From: Erythroxylum novogranatense | Lineage: Eukaryota; Streptophyta; Magnoliopsida; Malpighiales; Erythroxylaceae | Length of the DNA stretch: 64,000 bases | Reading direction: 5' to 3' | Assembly: GCA_029891385.1 (NCBI GenBank) | Contig: CM057230.1 | Coordinates: forward strand, 48,587,414-48,651,413 | Part shown: one piece after another, positions 15,275 through 30,700 of the stretch | Layout of the letters: every line of letters begins with the position of its first letter | Position numbering within the stretch: position 1 is the stretch's first letter | The notes under the pieces: model-generated | The model's input: the letters and a program-made list of their open reading frames with translations, nothing else | Told to the model about the DNA's origin: nothing | Database searches by the model: none | Program-made: the position numbers and the translations under genes

Positions 15275-16846
15275 ACATCCATTTAACAGTTAAGTAAATT
15301 GTGTAAGTTGAGAGATCACATATAAAACTTTATTCGTTACTTCGGGCCTAATTGGTTCGAGTATTGATAAAGGATGGGGCAATACATTAGAATGCTTAGG
15401 AGTAAGCATGATTATATTATCAAAGTGAGGAATTACATGGTATAGAGATAATGACCTAACCTTTATAATTTGACCCTCTAAACCAAAATTGTATTCTTAT
15501 TTTTGTGACATTTTGAAATGTGTTTACAAGTCTTTAAATTGTAAATTTTTGCAATTTCAAATTCCTGTTATTTAGTTTACTTAAAGAAAAGTTAATTTGA
15601 ATTTTATGGTGGCTAACCAATCCTCAAAGAAATGATACCTTACTATACTATTTTATACAAGCCATATATTTACGATATTGCAACTTCAATTAATTTTAAA
15701 ATTTTAAATTAAACATAAAAAAGCTATCATATTTTACCCCCAAATTGTACAATATAACACCTTTACAAAAATTACACGCATTTCAAGAAGGTTGTTTTTA
15801 TAAGGGTGTCAGACTTCTCTCTAAATTTGTTGTTTATAAAAAGGTGTCATGCTTCTCCCCAAGTTCTAGACTTTCTTATTCCTTATACCAACACTAATTT
15901 AGACATTAAATTCAAAGCCTACATATTTCATATAAAACAAGGTAATAGATCGCTATTTTAATTTATAAAATAAAAATACATTTAATCAAGTCTAACTCGA
16001 GCACATAATTTCAAGTTAGGTTTGGATACGGAAGAGCCCAAAATCCACCCATCTTGTTATCATTCTTAACCAACATCTACAAAAACATGCACAGATTCAA
16101 GATTTTCAATTTATTATTTAATACGAAACTATTTATTTGAATTTTTAAGAAATTTATTAACTTTACTTTTATTTTTATTTTATAATAAAATTATACTTAC
16201 GTGATTGTTATATATTTAAATGCTATTTAACAAATAAAATAATAAAATAATATTTATAATCTTTTAAAAATACAGAAGACTTCTCAAAATTTTTAATTAA
16301 CCTAAAAAAAATTTTAAAAATCAAGAAAGCAAAGGTATCTTTTATCGTGAAGTCTTGGTGGCATATAAAGTCTGATGTTAGTTGATTGACTACATTATTG
16401 TCATATGCTCGTCAAACAATAGCGCTCTCCCCACTAACTACGTTATCATCATATGCGTGTCAATCGATCACTACTCTGAAGTTTGAACTGTGCCTCTTTT
16501 TCCACTATCAGTAAAAACAAAGAAAATGAATTATAATTCCCAACTTTTCAGTTTTCCTTTTCCATTTGGGCTGATGAATTTCATTAGATGTACAGGTGGC
16601 TTGCTCCTCTTCCATCCGATATTGATAGAAAGAAGTAGCATTAAATTAAACAGGAGAATCTTTTCTAGAACACTAAGAGGTCAGTACGCTATATTCACAG
16701 TTGGTTCTCTCTTTGTTGAACTACGCAGAAAGGGATATTGAGAGAAACTAAAGTTAAACCCGAGAGGTTTCCTCCGTTCTTGTGTTTTCATGTTTTGTTT
16801 TGGAGCTAAAAGCTAAACTGGAAATGACAAAGATCTGATCTTTCTT
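15275..16846 (+). promoter_or_regulatory. Upstream region of the ankyrin-PGG gene
   Basis: 15275-16340 is AT-rich with no gene seen. At 16388-16475 a ~48 base imperfect duplication ('gactac.ttat..tcatatgc.cgtcaa') precedes the likely transcribed leader. A GCATATAAAG sequence at about 16360 could serve as a TATA box. The start site is not determinable by eye. 16490-16741 is open but low-quality and is best read as 5' leader. Confidence 0.35.
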
Positions 16847-19559
16847 ATGGAGTCATCAAAGTCGCTCCGCTTCATTATCCACCAATCGTTTTTCTCGGCT
16901 GTGCGATCAGGGGACCTTCATTCTTTGAAACAGATCGTGGAGAAACTTACTAAAGATGAGACTTCTGATGGGTTTTCTTCAGTATCTGATCTCTTGGCCC
17001 TGCAGAACGATGCTGGCGAGACTGCGTTGTATATAGCTGCAGAGAGTAATTTGGAATCGATCTTCAGTTATTTGATCAAGTTTTGTGATGTTGAGGCCGC
17101 CAAGATCAGGGCCAAATCTGATATGGACCCCTTCCATGTTGCAGCTAAGAAGGGTCACCTGGGTATACTTTGATTATTTAGCTGTCAAATTGTTGATTTT
17201 TTTTGGTCCAATTGTGTTCTGAATCGTGCATTTCAAATGGATTCCAGGAATTTGTTTGTTTCTAAGTTTCTTTTGTGACAGGAACTAATTGTAAATTTAA
17301 CGCTAGAACGCAAAGTTGATGTTTATAGGGCCTTATGGGATTATGTATCTTCGAACTTCAGTTCGTCCAACTTGAGCACAACTAGTTACCAACTCTGAGC
17401 TTTTGGTCCCTGATAACTTTGAATCACGTAGTAATATAGTCAACAGTATTTTCCTGATAAATGCATGGTTATAATTTGTTTCTTTATTAGGCAATATAAT
17501 GTAAAAATGTTGATGAGATGGAATGTTTTCTTGTAAGGTTTCAAGTCCATTAAACCAGTAACTTCCCTAGGAAAACTTAAAACTTACATGCTGTCAGACA
17601 ATTGTGGATTCTAATATGTGGTGAATCACCAGCCTTTGCTACTATCTTGAATTTTCTCTGCTTTCCAAAAGATATTACCGCAATTACTTGCACAATATTA
17701 GAGGGAAGTGACTTGTTCTGCATCTTCATTCTTGGCGCTTAGATTTGAAGTTACTTGACTTGAAGTTACTTGACGGGTTATAACATTGACTGTTTATTTT
17801 CAGGTATCATAAAGGAACTTTTGGCTGTTTGGCCTGAGCTGTGCAAGTTGTGCAACTCTTCAAACACTAGCCCCCTATATTCAGCAGCTGTTCAGGATCA
17901 TCTGGATGTAGTGAATGCCATCTTGGATGTTGATGTCAGCTCATTAAGGATAGTGCGCAAAAATGGGAAAACAGCATTGCACACTGCTGCTAGGTATGGC
18001 CTTCTTCGTATAGTGAAAGCACTTATAAACCGTGATCCAGGAATTGTCTGCATCAAAGATAAGAAGGTTCAAACAGCGCTCCACATGGCTGTAAAGGGCC
18101 AGAGCACTGCTGTAGTAGAGGAGATATTACTTGCAGACTGTTCAATTCTGAATGAGCGTGACAAGAAGGGCAACACAGCAGTACATATTGCTACAAGGAA
18201 ATCTCGTGCACAGGTACTTCTAGTATTGATCTTCAATTTAACATGAAGTATGAAAATTTGTCTAATATCTTATCTTTCGTTAACCTACGCCTGCAGTTTA
18301 TTAAGTGGTGAGATTGATTCTTTAATTGCTGAAACGTTACACTGTCTCTGTCTTCTTAGTTTCTTCTACGACCTCAGTTTTTTATTCAAACTACTTTTGG
18401 AGTCGTCTTGTTTGTTTTATCATACTACCTATTAGGGTTTACATGAAAGCATATAGTCTATAATGAGATCAGTTGCATCTGGTAGGATGAAAAGGCTTGT
18501 CATCTTTGTAACTTAGCAAGATAATTTGCATCTTTCCCCATATGTTACTTGTACTGTTTTTTTGGTCCGTACTATAGTCCGTCAACTGTGGAATCTAAAA
18601 AAGCATAGCATAAAAATAGCATGTTGAATATAGCTGCATGAAAAATAGTCACATCATATACTTATACACATAATTCTCTTGTCCAGATTGTAAGCCTTTT
18701 ACTAAGCTACGCATCCCTTGATATCAATGCTATCAATAATCAACACGAAACTGCGATGGATTTGGCAGACAAACTCCAATATGGGGAGTCTGCCTTAGAA
18801 ATCAAGGAAGCTCTGACAGAGGCTGGTGCCAAGCATGCTAGGCATGTTGGTCAATTAGATGAAGCAATGGAACTTAAGAGGACTGTAAGCGACATAAAGC
18901 ATGAAGTGCATTCACAACTGATACAAAATGAAAGAACTAATCGACGAGTGTCTGGCATTGCAAAAGAGCTAAGAAAACTTCACAGAGAAGCTGTGCAGAA
19001 CACCACTAACTCTGTCACAGTTGTTGCTGTGCTTTTTGCCTCGATTGCATTCATTGCCATATTCAACTTGCCTGGGCAATATATAATGACTGGAGCTGAA
19101 GAAGGGAAGGCCAACATAGCAGATAATATTGGTTTTCGAGTTTTCTGTCTTTTAAATGCAACATCTCTCTTCATATCACTTGCTGTTGTCGTGGTTCAGA
19201 TCACTTTGGTGGCCTGGGACACTAGGGCCCAAAAGCAGGTTGTTTCTGTCGTTAACAAACTGATGTGGGCAGCATGTGCTTGCACTTGTGGGGCCTTCCT
19301 ATCTATAGCCTTTGTTGTTGTGGGAAATCATACGTGGATGGCTGTAACTATCACCCTAATGGGAGCTCCAATTCTTGTTGGAACACTTGCAAGTATGTGC
19401 TACTTCGTCTTCCGACAACATTTTGGTGTTTTCAGAGACCAGAGACGTATTAAAAGGGCTACTGGGAGCAAGTCTTTCTCATGGTCTGTGTACTCTGCAA
19501 ATATCTCTGATCTTGATGACTACAACTCAGATATGGAGAAGAATATATATGCTTTGTGA
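16847..19559 (+). CDS. Ankyrin-repeat PGG-domain membrane protein (At2g01680-like)
   Basis: Three exons: 16847-17162, 17804-18213 and 18687-19559, all with GT..AG introns; the joined frame is open for 532 residues. The N-terminal half has about seven ankyrin repeats, recognisable by GETALYIAA, PFHVAAKKGHLG, SPLYSAAVQDHLDVV, GKTALHTAARYGLLRIV, QTALHMAVKGQ, GNTAVHIATRKSRAQIV and ETAMDLADKL. Residues about 305-482 are the PGG region: a basic amphipathic stretch (RRVSGIAKELRKLHREAVQN), then four hydrophobic segments at about 352-369, 392-415, 432-455 and 458-482, the first followed by NLPGQY. Length and sequence match Arabidopsis At2g01680, a relative of ITN1 and ACD6. Members sit in the plasma or endomembrane and are linked to stress and defence signalling; this copy's role is inferred from family only. 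No defects seen. Confidence 0.96.
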
Positions 19560-19780
19560 AGAAGCTAGAATGTTTGTATAAATAATGCCTCAGTTTCTTA
19601 TGTTTCAGCTTTTTACTATCTGCATATGCAACTCTCTTTTGTTCCTCTTTTTTCTTTTTTTCCTTTTCCCCTGTTGAAATGAGTAAAAGTGTGCAAGGAA
19701 GGGAATATTGTGCCACTGCTTGTTAGGGACTCCTTAAGGCTTTCATGTTAGAATTGGTTCGAGTCTTTTGACGCATGTAT
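19560..19780 (+). other. 3' untranslated region of the ankyrin-PGG gene
   Basis: T-rich sequence after the TGA at 19557-19559, with an AATAAT at 19580-19585 that could act as a near-upstream element. The poly(A) site is not determinable. Confidence 0.4.
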
Positions 19781-21696
<1,916 letters not shown>

Positions 21697-21821
21697 AGAG
21701 TACTTTTGGAAGTAAAATTATAAACATGCATACAAAGTCAAGAGTGACATTTATTTTGAATAATTAAAATCTATCTAAAACGATTTTTATTTTGGATAAT
21801 ATTATTTTTTAGTCAGGGGTA

Positions 21822-22012
21822 AATGTGTCATATACAATAATTGAATTCAACTCTAATCTTATTGGATTTGTTCCAAACAGTGTAATTGAATTCAATTATA
21901 ATATTACTGGATTTGTTCTAAACAGTGTAAATTGAATTCAATCCCAACTTCATTAATATAATTGAATTCAATTCGTTAATGAATTCAATTCGAAAATTCG
22001 AAAATTTTCAAA
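21822..22012. repeat. Cluster of TTGAATTCAA palindromes
   Basis: Five or more copies of (A)ATTGAATTCAATT occur. The first two carry a ~55 base direct repeat ('..tattggatttgttccaaacagtgta'). The cluster ends with 'gaaaattcgaaaattttc'. It may be a decayed MITE, but no target duplication was identified. Confidence 0.6.
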
Positions 22013-22094
22013 CAACCTGTAAGTGAAAGTGATTTCATCTTCTTAAAACAACGTCCTTTTAATATCATTTAGAAACGTTGCCGTTTCACTAATC

Positions 22095-22450
22095 TGATTA
22101 AAAGAAGTTTATGGACTAAAGATTAGCTTTCCTCCATCTATCTTTCTAATAAAGATGACTTCCTCTTTCATATAAATTTTGAATCATGTGATCATTTATT
22201 TTTTGAGTGCCCCTACCCATTTGCAATTTGGAACTTCTTTTTTATGAAACTAAATCTCAATTAGTCTTATATGATCCAACAATCTTTAATCCAATGAACG
22301 TCCTCCAATTTATGGTCTTCAAACTTGTATTTAGCTATTGTGTATACACAATTTAAGAAGAAAGGAATTTCAAGACCTTTAAGCATCTCTTTAATAATGG
22401 GGATAATGTCTTTAGTCATTTGTTTCAATGATAAGAAAGATAATAGTTGC
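22095..22450 (+). pseudogene. LINE 3' end: reverse-transcriptase zinc-binding domain remnant
   Basis: At about 22152-22245 one frame reads 'ESCDHLFFECPYPFAIWNFF', the Cys/His pattern of the zinc-binding domain at the C-terminus of plant LINE reverse transcriptases. Further on (about 22330-22430) come 'YTI.EERNFKTFKHLFNN'-like residues that usually follow it. Frames are interrupted, and the RT core is absent. Confidence 0.75.
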
Positions 22451-24230
22451 CAAAAGAATCATCTATAACATAAGATCATATATGATTATTAGATAAGGGT
22501 TATAATTGTTGTTTGTCTCTCTTAATGTAAACTTCTAATTCCATTTTAAGTTAGTTCCTTCGGTTAGTCAATTATAGTGGTGTTAATTGATACTTTTAAA
22601 TTGGCATCCTGTCTTACTACCTTTATTATGATGTTTAACTTATTAATACAATCTTTTAATTTTAAAATACATATGCTTCCATGAAAAGGAAAAAAAGAAA
22701 GAAATGAAAGAAACATTTGTGGATGAAATCCTTGCTTATAAGGGTAATTAGAAATAAGAAGAAGAAAATTGATAAATATCAAAATAAATCAACTACTAAT
22801 AAAATATTCAAAATCTTCACTTCTACTCACTTCATCGTCTTCATATGATTGACATTGTAGACTAATATTACATTCAAGTCCATAACTAAAACTATCTCTT
22901 CAAATGACAAGTAATTTTTTTAATAAATAGAATTAAAACTATTGACTTTAAGACATAAATAAAGTCAGATTAATAATGTTAACTAGTATTTTGAAAAAAA
23001 TTAAGCATATGTCATTTTAAAATAGCCAAGATATTATTTTATAACAATTCTTATGAAAAAGTGAAAGTTTGATAAAAAATATTTTATATAAAATTGGTAA
23101 ATTGGTGTTAGTTTTGATTAGAAAATTTTGTGAAATATCACAATAAATAATAATTTAGGTGAAAATTAATTATAAAATATTCAACTTTAGGATATGGATG
23201 ATTAAAAGAGGCAATAGTTTATGTCAAACTTGGGTCGAAATTTTGAGTTCATGCATGGGCTGAATTCAAAGCCAGATCAGAAATAAGACTCACAACTCGA
23301 ACTCAAAGTCGATTGATTTTAGATGACTCAAAATCAAATAAAGTCTTGAATAAGCCTAATTAATTTAAATTATTTTAATTCAAGTATTTAAAATGACGCT
23401 ATTTTAATTTAAACTATATCTTTTTACTTCCAAATTTTTAAGCCTCAGGTTCCAAAGTCCAAACTCAACCAAAATGTTAGTCAATTTGATTGGATCTATT
23501 GACTTTTGGCTCATCGGAGGTGGGTCGGACAAAAGTTGTCATTCCTATATATTATTATCTCAATTCTTCACTTTTCTTTATTACTTAAACGTTGAATTGT
23601 AAAACTTGTTGCTCGTGAGCTCTTAACGTACGATATGCTTAATTAATTTCTAAACAAAACTTTTGGATGAGGATACAAAATTATCAAGGAAGATGAGATT
23701 GTGAAGATAGTTTTATATATGTTTAGAAGCTATTTCACTTAATGAAAAGTGGTTTAATTTTGCAATAATTGATGGTGAAAGATTGTTCGTTCATAAACTC
23801 TTTTTGAAAGATGAGCTCATTTTAAGTTTTTCTAGTTGTAGCGTAACTATAACTAAGTCAGTATTTTAAGGATTTGCAAAATCCATTTGACCTTGAATTC
23901 TAGTTACTTGTTTAAAGTCAGAAAACAACAACTTAAAAATAAATATCTAATGTAAATTCAGTAATTCAAAATCAATCTTTTTTTAATCATCGCAAATTAA
24001 TTTAAAACTAAATTAAAAGTCAGAAAAATTTAATAAAAGTCAAATTGAAAACTGTTTTTGTTTTGTTTTTTTAAATCCTTCCAGCATAGACCAACGATTC
24101 CACTGTCACACACATTCATTTCTTTATTTTTTTTCCACCAAGTCTGTCTCTCTCAGTTCGTGGGTGACGCAAGTTCTAAAGATTTGACGAACTGAGCTTT
24201 GAAAAGTCTTCAAGAGACTGCTGGGGCTGG
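22451..24230. other. AT-rich intergenic, nothing recognised
   Basis: No ORF with family character and no clear repeat boundary. The last ~150 bases, pyrimidine-rich near 24120-24160, probably include the promoter and leader of the Sec14-like gene. Confidence 0.4.
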
Positions 24231-24238
24231 CCTGAAAC

Positions 24239-24682
24239 TAGGGATGGCAACAGGGCGGGTATGGGGGGTATGCCATCCCCGCACCCTAACCCGCCTCACC
24301 CCCATCCCCGCGGGATTTTTCAGAGTCACGTACTGCGTCTCGATGGGGTTTGACTTTTCATCAGTGCCATTCTTACTTTCTACTATATTATATAATAATA
24401 TTATATATTATTATATATTATATAATATTATTATATATTATTATATATATATAATATTATATATTATATATAATAATTATTATATTATTATATAATATTA
24501 TATAATAATTATTAATAAACGGTAATTAGGGTAACGGGTATGAGGTGGTATCCCATACCCGCCCGATACAGAGACGGTATGGGGATACCACCCCATACTC
24601 GCTTCGATACCCAACGGTAGATTGTTGATAACACCCCGGGTAATTTTATCGGTCTATCGGGTTCAGACAATTGCCATCCCTA
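24239..24682. mobile_element. hAT-type MITE (444 bp) in the Sec14 gene leader
   Basis: Perfect 12-base terminal inverted repeats TAGGGATGGCAA / TTGCCATCCCTA, flanked by a perfect 8-base direct duplication CCTGAAAC (24231-24238 and 24683-24690), the size made by hAT transposases. The ends are GC-rich with 'gcgggtatggggg' type subterminal motifs; the middle (24385-24510) is a TATAATATTA-rich tract. It encodes no transposase. It lies 69 bases upstream of the gene's ATG, so it probably sits in the transcribed leader or a leader intron. Confidence 0.96.
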
Positions 24683-24751
24683 CCTGAAACCTCTCTTTTT
24701 GTAGTCAGTTTAAACAGAAAGTAAGGCATTTCATCATCCTCACAGCCCCAA

Positions 24752-27700
24752 ATGGATGGAAGTGGAACCAATGAAAGTGCAATTACGCAGATGAGGAAAT
24801 CAGTTGGTTGCTCTACTGAGGTATGCACTTTTTCTTAAACCCTTCTCTTCTGTCTTCAAATTGTAATTAAGATTACTCATTTACACAATCAATTGTCTGT
24901 GGTTTACTTTTGGTTGTATGTTTGTCGTGTGTGAGTTCTGTTGGGTTCACGTAACTTACTGGATTGGATTTTTTATAAACGTAGAAATATGGAGACCCAA
25001 CATTGTTGAGGTTCTTGGTTGCAAGATCAATGAACCCAGAGAAGGCAGCAAAAATGTTCGTACAATGGCATAAATGGAGGTCTACTTTTGTTCCAAATGG
25101 GTTTTTCCCAGACTGTGAAGTCCAAGATGAACTGGACTCCAGAAAGATACTTTTGCAAGGTTTATCAAAGGATGGACATCCATTACTAATCGTCAAAGTA
25201 AGAAACCATACTCCCTCCAAGGATCAACTCCAATTCAAGAGTAAGTACCAGAATTCAGTCAATTATATTGTTTCTGTCCCAAACTGATCTGTTAGTGTTG
25301 TTTGGTCTTGTTTCAACGAAGTTGGTCTCTGATTTCATTTGGTGGGTGCAACGATACCATCCGATCTAGATTTGTCGCATTTGTTGTTCACATGACATTG
25401 AGGTGGGTAGTCGAATTGGAATATTTGGACCGATTCACTTCTTTTGGTGGGCTGACATTGTGTAGGCTTCAAAAATATTTTCCGGATGTAGGCCAATGGA
25501 AATGATATTTTATGTTCGCTATGAGCGAGCATAGTCAAAGTTCCCTTTATTTTAAATCGATTTCTTCATTTTACTATAGAAGTCGACGGGGTTGGGCCGG
25601 TGACCGGCGAATGGAAAAAAGAATCCAATAGTTAAGGATACCTCAATTACAAGGTCGACTTTTTTCTTACCTGGTTCAAGATTAGGTTAAGTGTATGTTT
25701 GAATGAATTTTAAAAGTTAATAAATATTTTCTTCACTATAAAAGCTCTTTTTAGAAAAATAATTGTTTGATTGTAAAATAAAAAGTACTTCTTTAATAGA
25801 TGTGTATATTTTGGCCCTTTTAAAAAAATAATTGTTTGACTCTAAAATAAAAATATACTTTTTAATAGATATGATTTTTTGGCAATGAAAATGCAACTTT
25901 TAAGAAGTTTAAATTTGAAGCTTATAAGAAAATATTTTTTCAGGTAAATTTTCATATCAATTAATAAGCATTTGTAGTTCCTTTTGCTTTTATATTTTAC
26001 ACATAATTTTCAAAATACTCACAAATTTGTCTTTACGTTTTTTAGATTTATATAATATTATTGACATTTTGTATGTTTTAATATTTATTTTGATATTAAT
26101 TTTACTTATGTCATAATCTATATAAAAGATTTGATTAGATATATTTTCATTTATGTTTCATATGGTTTAAAATTATATAATAATTAATATATTGTACTTT
26201 ACATATTGTTTAATATACTTTAAATAATTTTATATACATAAATAATTTTATTACAAAATAAAATATAGTTATATTGTGAAACAGTCTATTATATGAAGTT
26301 CTTTTAAAAAGTACTTTTAAAATGATAACTAAACAATCAACTACCTTATTAGAAAAGTTATTTTTAAAAAAGATCTACAAAATTTTTTTTTACTAGTATA
26401 AGCCTAACCAAACTGAGACTAAGGTGGTTTACACTGTACTATTCTTCTTGTTTCATCGTAAGGAATTGGTCATAACCAAGGGTATGTTGAGGCATACATG
26501 ATAATTTGCTTGTATCTGCACATTTTTACGAGAAGCCCGTGTTTCTTGGAATACGGTGTTTGGTTAGTAGTTGTACATGTTTCCTTTTTGGGATATATAC
26601 CACATTTCTTATAAACCAGGCTGAGTAGCTCTTGGGTAGTTCAATTTTATTCCTACTCAATCAGTATATTATGGATTTGAGGGCGGTGATAATGAGCTAG
26701 CAATAATTAGGATATTAAGGGCTTCAGCATTCTCTACTTTGTGGTTGTGCAAAGACTAATGAAATGCTATTACCAGGATCCTTCCCTTGTTTCATTATCA
26801 CAGTCATTACCAAGAAGTAAGCATTTGGTTTGTTTTGTTTTTGTTTTCTTTGCAGGGTTTGTGGTTCATCTGCTTGACAAGACCATCGCAAGGTATAGTT
26901 TTTGTTAACAAATGAGGATCTTGTGATTATTCTAAGTGATGAAACTGAGATCTTTGTTTAGATTTTCAGTTGCTTAATGGTTCAGAAGTAGATTACATTT
27001 ATTCATGGCAGCACTTGGCAATACTTTTAATTTTCTTGATCCTTGATCAGTTAAATACTAGAAACCACCATTGTAACATATTCAATTTCCATGTTTCAGT
27101 GCAATTAAAGGAAGAGAAATAGGCAATGAGAAGTTAATTGCCATTCTTGATCTTCATCAAATTACATACAAAAACGTTGATGTTCGCGGCTTAATCACGG
27201 GTTTCCAATTTTTGCAGGTATAATTCAAGAAAATTAAAATTTGCACAATAAAATGTTTTGTAGTTGGTGAAAGAAAAAGAAAAGGGAATAGGGCATCTTA
27301 AAATGAAAACATTCCCAGTTATGATGATTTATTGTCTGATTCTTTCAAAATTGGATAGAATCAGATCGATGTATTTATGATAGCTTCAAGCTAGTTATTG
27401 ATGGTTGTGGTCATTCAATTCAGGCATACTATCCTGAGCGTCTAGGGAAGTTATTTGTCTTAAACATGCCACGTTTCTTTGTGAGTGTTTGGAAGATGGT
27501 TTCTCGCTTCCTTGAAAAGGCAACACTAGAAAAGGTATGTCTTGCTTCTTTAAAATCTAAGAGCACAGAAATCACTTGTGTTCTTTTAGATGGATTACTT
27601 TTATGCATCTTTATGATATTTTACCACTCGTACAACACGGATGCTTCAAACGATGACTTGGTTTTCAATTATCCTCTTTTCTAACTTTATCTAATTTAAT

Positions 27701-30700
27701 TCATTTTTCAAAATTTTGGTCATAAGTATTGGAAAGAGAATAATCAAATCTTTTATTAATCAACCTTACCTTCATATTTATCATAATTCTTTAAACAGAA
27801 TTTATTTTTACTGTTGAAATCTTCCTAAAGTTAAAAATATAGTAATAATTCTTTTCAAATTTAATACAAAATTATTTTGTTAAATTTTTAATTGCTGTTT
27901 TGTTCTGATTTCTAGCTCTTTGAACAGCTTATAAAACTAAACAAATTAGTAATTATTTTAATTTTATTATTATCTAAAATACTATTTAATTATTTAATAT
28001 TAATTGCTAATACAAATTATGTAATATATTATAATTATTTTAATTTCTATAATTAATTTAAAATTTTAAATAAAATATTTTAAAAGTAATAATAATTTAT
28101 TGAAAATTCTTATACTTACAGTCTCTATACATTCTTCTGCTATTTGAATCCATTTGCCTCTTTCTCTCTTCCTACACTTATTAATCACAAATTGATCCCA
28201 CCAAATACTAGCAGAATTTGTAAACTTAACTATTCCTAGCTTAAGCTTCATTTCTTCGGATCAATTATGAAAATCTAAACACTTGTTCTACCTTTCTTTT
28301 CCACTCAAAATATAGTATGAGATCATTCTCTATTTTAAAGGTAGGGATTTTTTTTTAATCTTCTTACTTCCCAAATTGTTATCTCATTTTGAAATAGCCC
28401 TTGTTCCGTTCCTAGAACTAGTCTCACCATAATTAGAATCCTCATCTTCCTCCTCAAACATATATTTTTTAAGAGACTTTAGGTCTTAGCGGGGAATCTA
28501 AACTATCTAACCTCCTGTTTAGAACTTTGAATTAGTCTTGTATTATTTTATAAACAACTTAAGATTGAATTCTACATTATCTCAACCACTACTCATGATT
28601 AAATCCGCAAAGATACATTGGTAATAAAGGTTGATATTCTTTACAACTTCCTTATGCATTTACACTAGAGATTATATCACTTAATCACTTATGTTTCACT
28701 CAATTTTGGCTTTCTTGGTGATGTTCTCACTATTCTTGCCTTTTCACCACTCAATTTTCCTTTATGAGTCCTTTAAGAAGAACTCTATCAATGGTCTTGC
28801 CAAAACAACAAGTGAAAATAGGGTTTATAACTTCAGTTGATGAAAATTAAGATTAACATGAAAGAACAATGGAAGCAAAATCAACAAAAGGGTAACTAAA
28901 GAAGAATTGACACTAAGAATAGGTTAACAAAATCAACAAGAAGATAATAATGATGAAATAAAAATAAGAATCTTTTTTAAACTAGAAAAAGATGAGAATT
29001 TAGGTCTTGATCTACACTTTTGATTTTGATTTGATTTTTTCTTTTGTTTTCTCTCCTTTTCTCTTTTCCTTTTTCTCTTTCTTTTTTTATTTTCTTTTAT
29101 TGTCTTTTTATGTATATAAAATGTGAACTAACTCAAAAACAAAAGAGAAAAAAATGAAATAACTTTGATTGAAGGAGAATGCATAAAACAAATGCTAAAA
29201 AAATTAAGGATAGAAAGAATTAAATAGACAAATTATGAAAGACACAATTACAAATAAGAAGAAAGAAAACAAACTCTAAAAGGATAGATAGCATCTTATT
29301 TCAAGAGCCGAAGCTCTAATACTAGATAATGCGAACCTTAGGCTAGAAACAATCAAAAACCCAGATAAAAAGAAATTGGAATCCAGTGATCTTCTTCAAA
29401 TCAAGTAAGAAAACTTGACCCTAACCACACCCACTGATTAGAACCAAAGCTGCAAGGATTTTGATCGCTAGAAGTTGCCTTGATAAGATCAGATTAAGTT
29501 CTTGTTAAAAAACATATAGAAAAAAGTGAAGAAAACTCTCATTTTGATTTCTATATTGATGATGCACAATTAATATCAACAAGTTGGCCTTTTATAAGTA
29601 TAAGATCCAAAAGAACTAAAATTCTAAAAGGGAAAGAAAACTGGAGTTGTTGGATCCCGCTTGTTTCCAGAACTCAACTCTTGCTCTGATACCAAAAATG
29701 TTGGATCCCGCTTGATTCCGAAATCCAACTCTTGAATGAAACCATATGATGTGAGCACACTTCAATGAAATCTCCTTAACCATCATCGATTAATCTTCAT
29801 TCTCATAACTTTCCAACAATTTTCCTCACAATTTGTTCAATGGTGTGCCCACGTAAATTGGTCACCATATTCGAACTCATTTCTCCTATTTGTGAACAGA
29901 ATTTGGAAATCTTTAAAGCAGGATTTCAATTTGAATTCTTTGAAAGAATTATAGCTCTATGTCTGTATTTTATTTTGGAGAAAGAATCACCTCAATCGGA
30001 GCTCTATAGTTCAAGAAATCACTAAAACACTGAAGCATGTTCGGAAAAATATCCAACTCCTACTCTTTTAACCGGTCTCCTCACTTTGATTCAATCAATA
30101 TTTTTCAAAATAATTTCAAAAGCTGTCAATTATTTATAGAGAGATAGAGGAATGTCTTAGGGATCCAACGCTTCAAAAATTAGGTCAATCGGAGGTCGGA
30201 CAAAAAAGTTATAAGCAAAAGAGTGAAGAGTGTTCAGGTGAGCCAACAAGCCACGTCACAATCGTGATGGCTCCAAAACGAGTCGTGTCGCGATCACGAC
30301 AGATCGCGATCGTGACGGCTATAAAAAAAGCCACGTCGCGATCGCGATGACTCGCGATCTTTAGGCTGCCTGCTCTTCCCTATTGTCGACATCCCCACTT
30401 CTAAATTCCATATCTTTTGACCCACAACTACAAATTTTACAAAGTTGGTACCAATGGAAAGCTAAAAGAAAGTTCTATAACTTCTATGAAGAACTTTAAG
30501 ACAATTTCTACCTCTATAAGGGTCTAAATTTCACATCAATGTGGCTGTCCAAAAATGTCATCCCAAATAATATCTCAAACTTCTAAAAATCACATCTTTC
30601 AACTCTCCTGTCCAAAAATGGCATACTATATATCGTTGGAAAGATCGAAAGACAACTACAACTTTCATGAAGACCACTTTATTTAATTACACCTAAATCA

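Noticed and set aside
24199..24495. 98-residue ORF upstream of the Sec14 gene
   Set aside because: It lies across the hAT MITE and its TA-rich core, with no family match.
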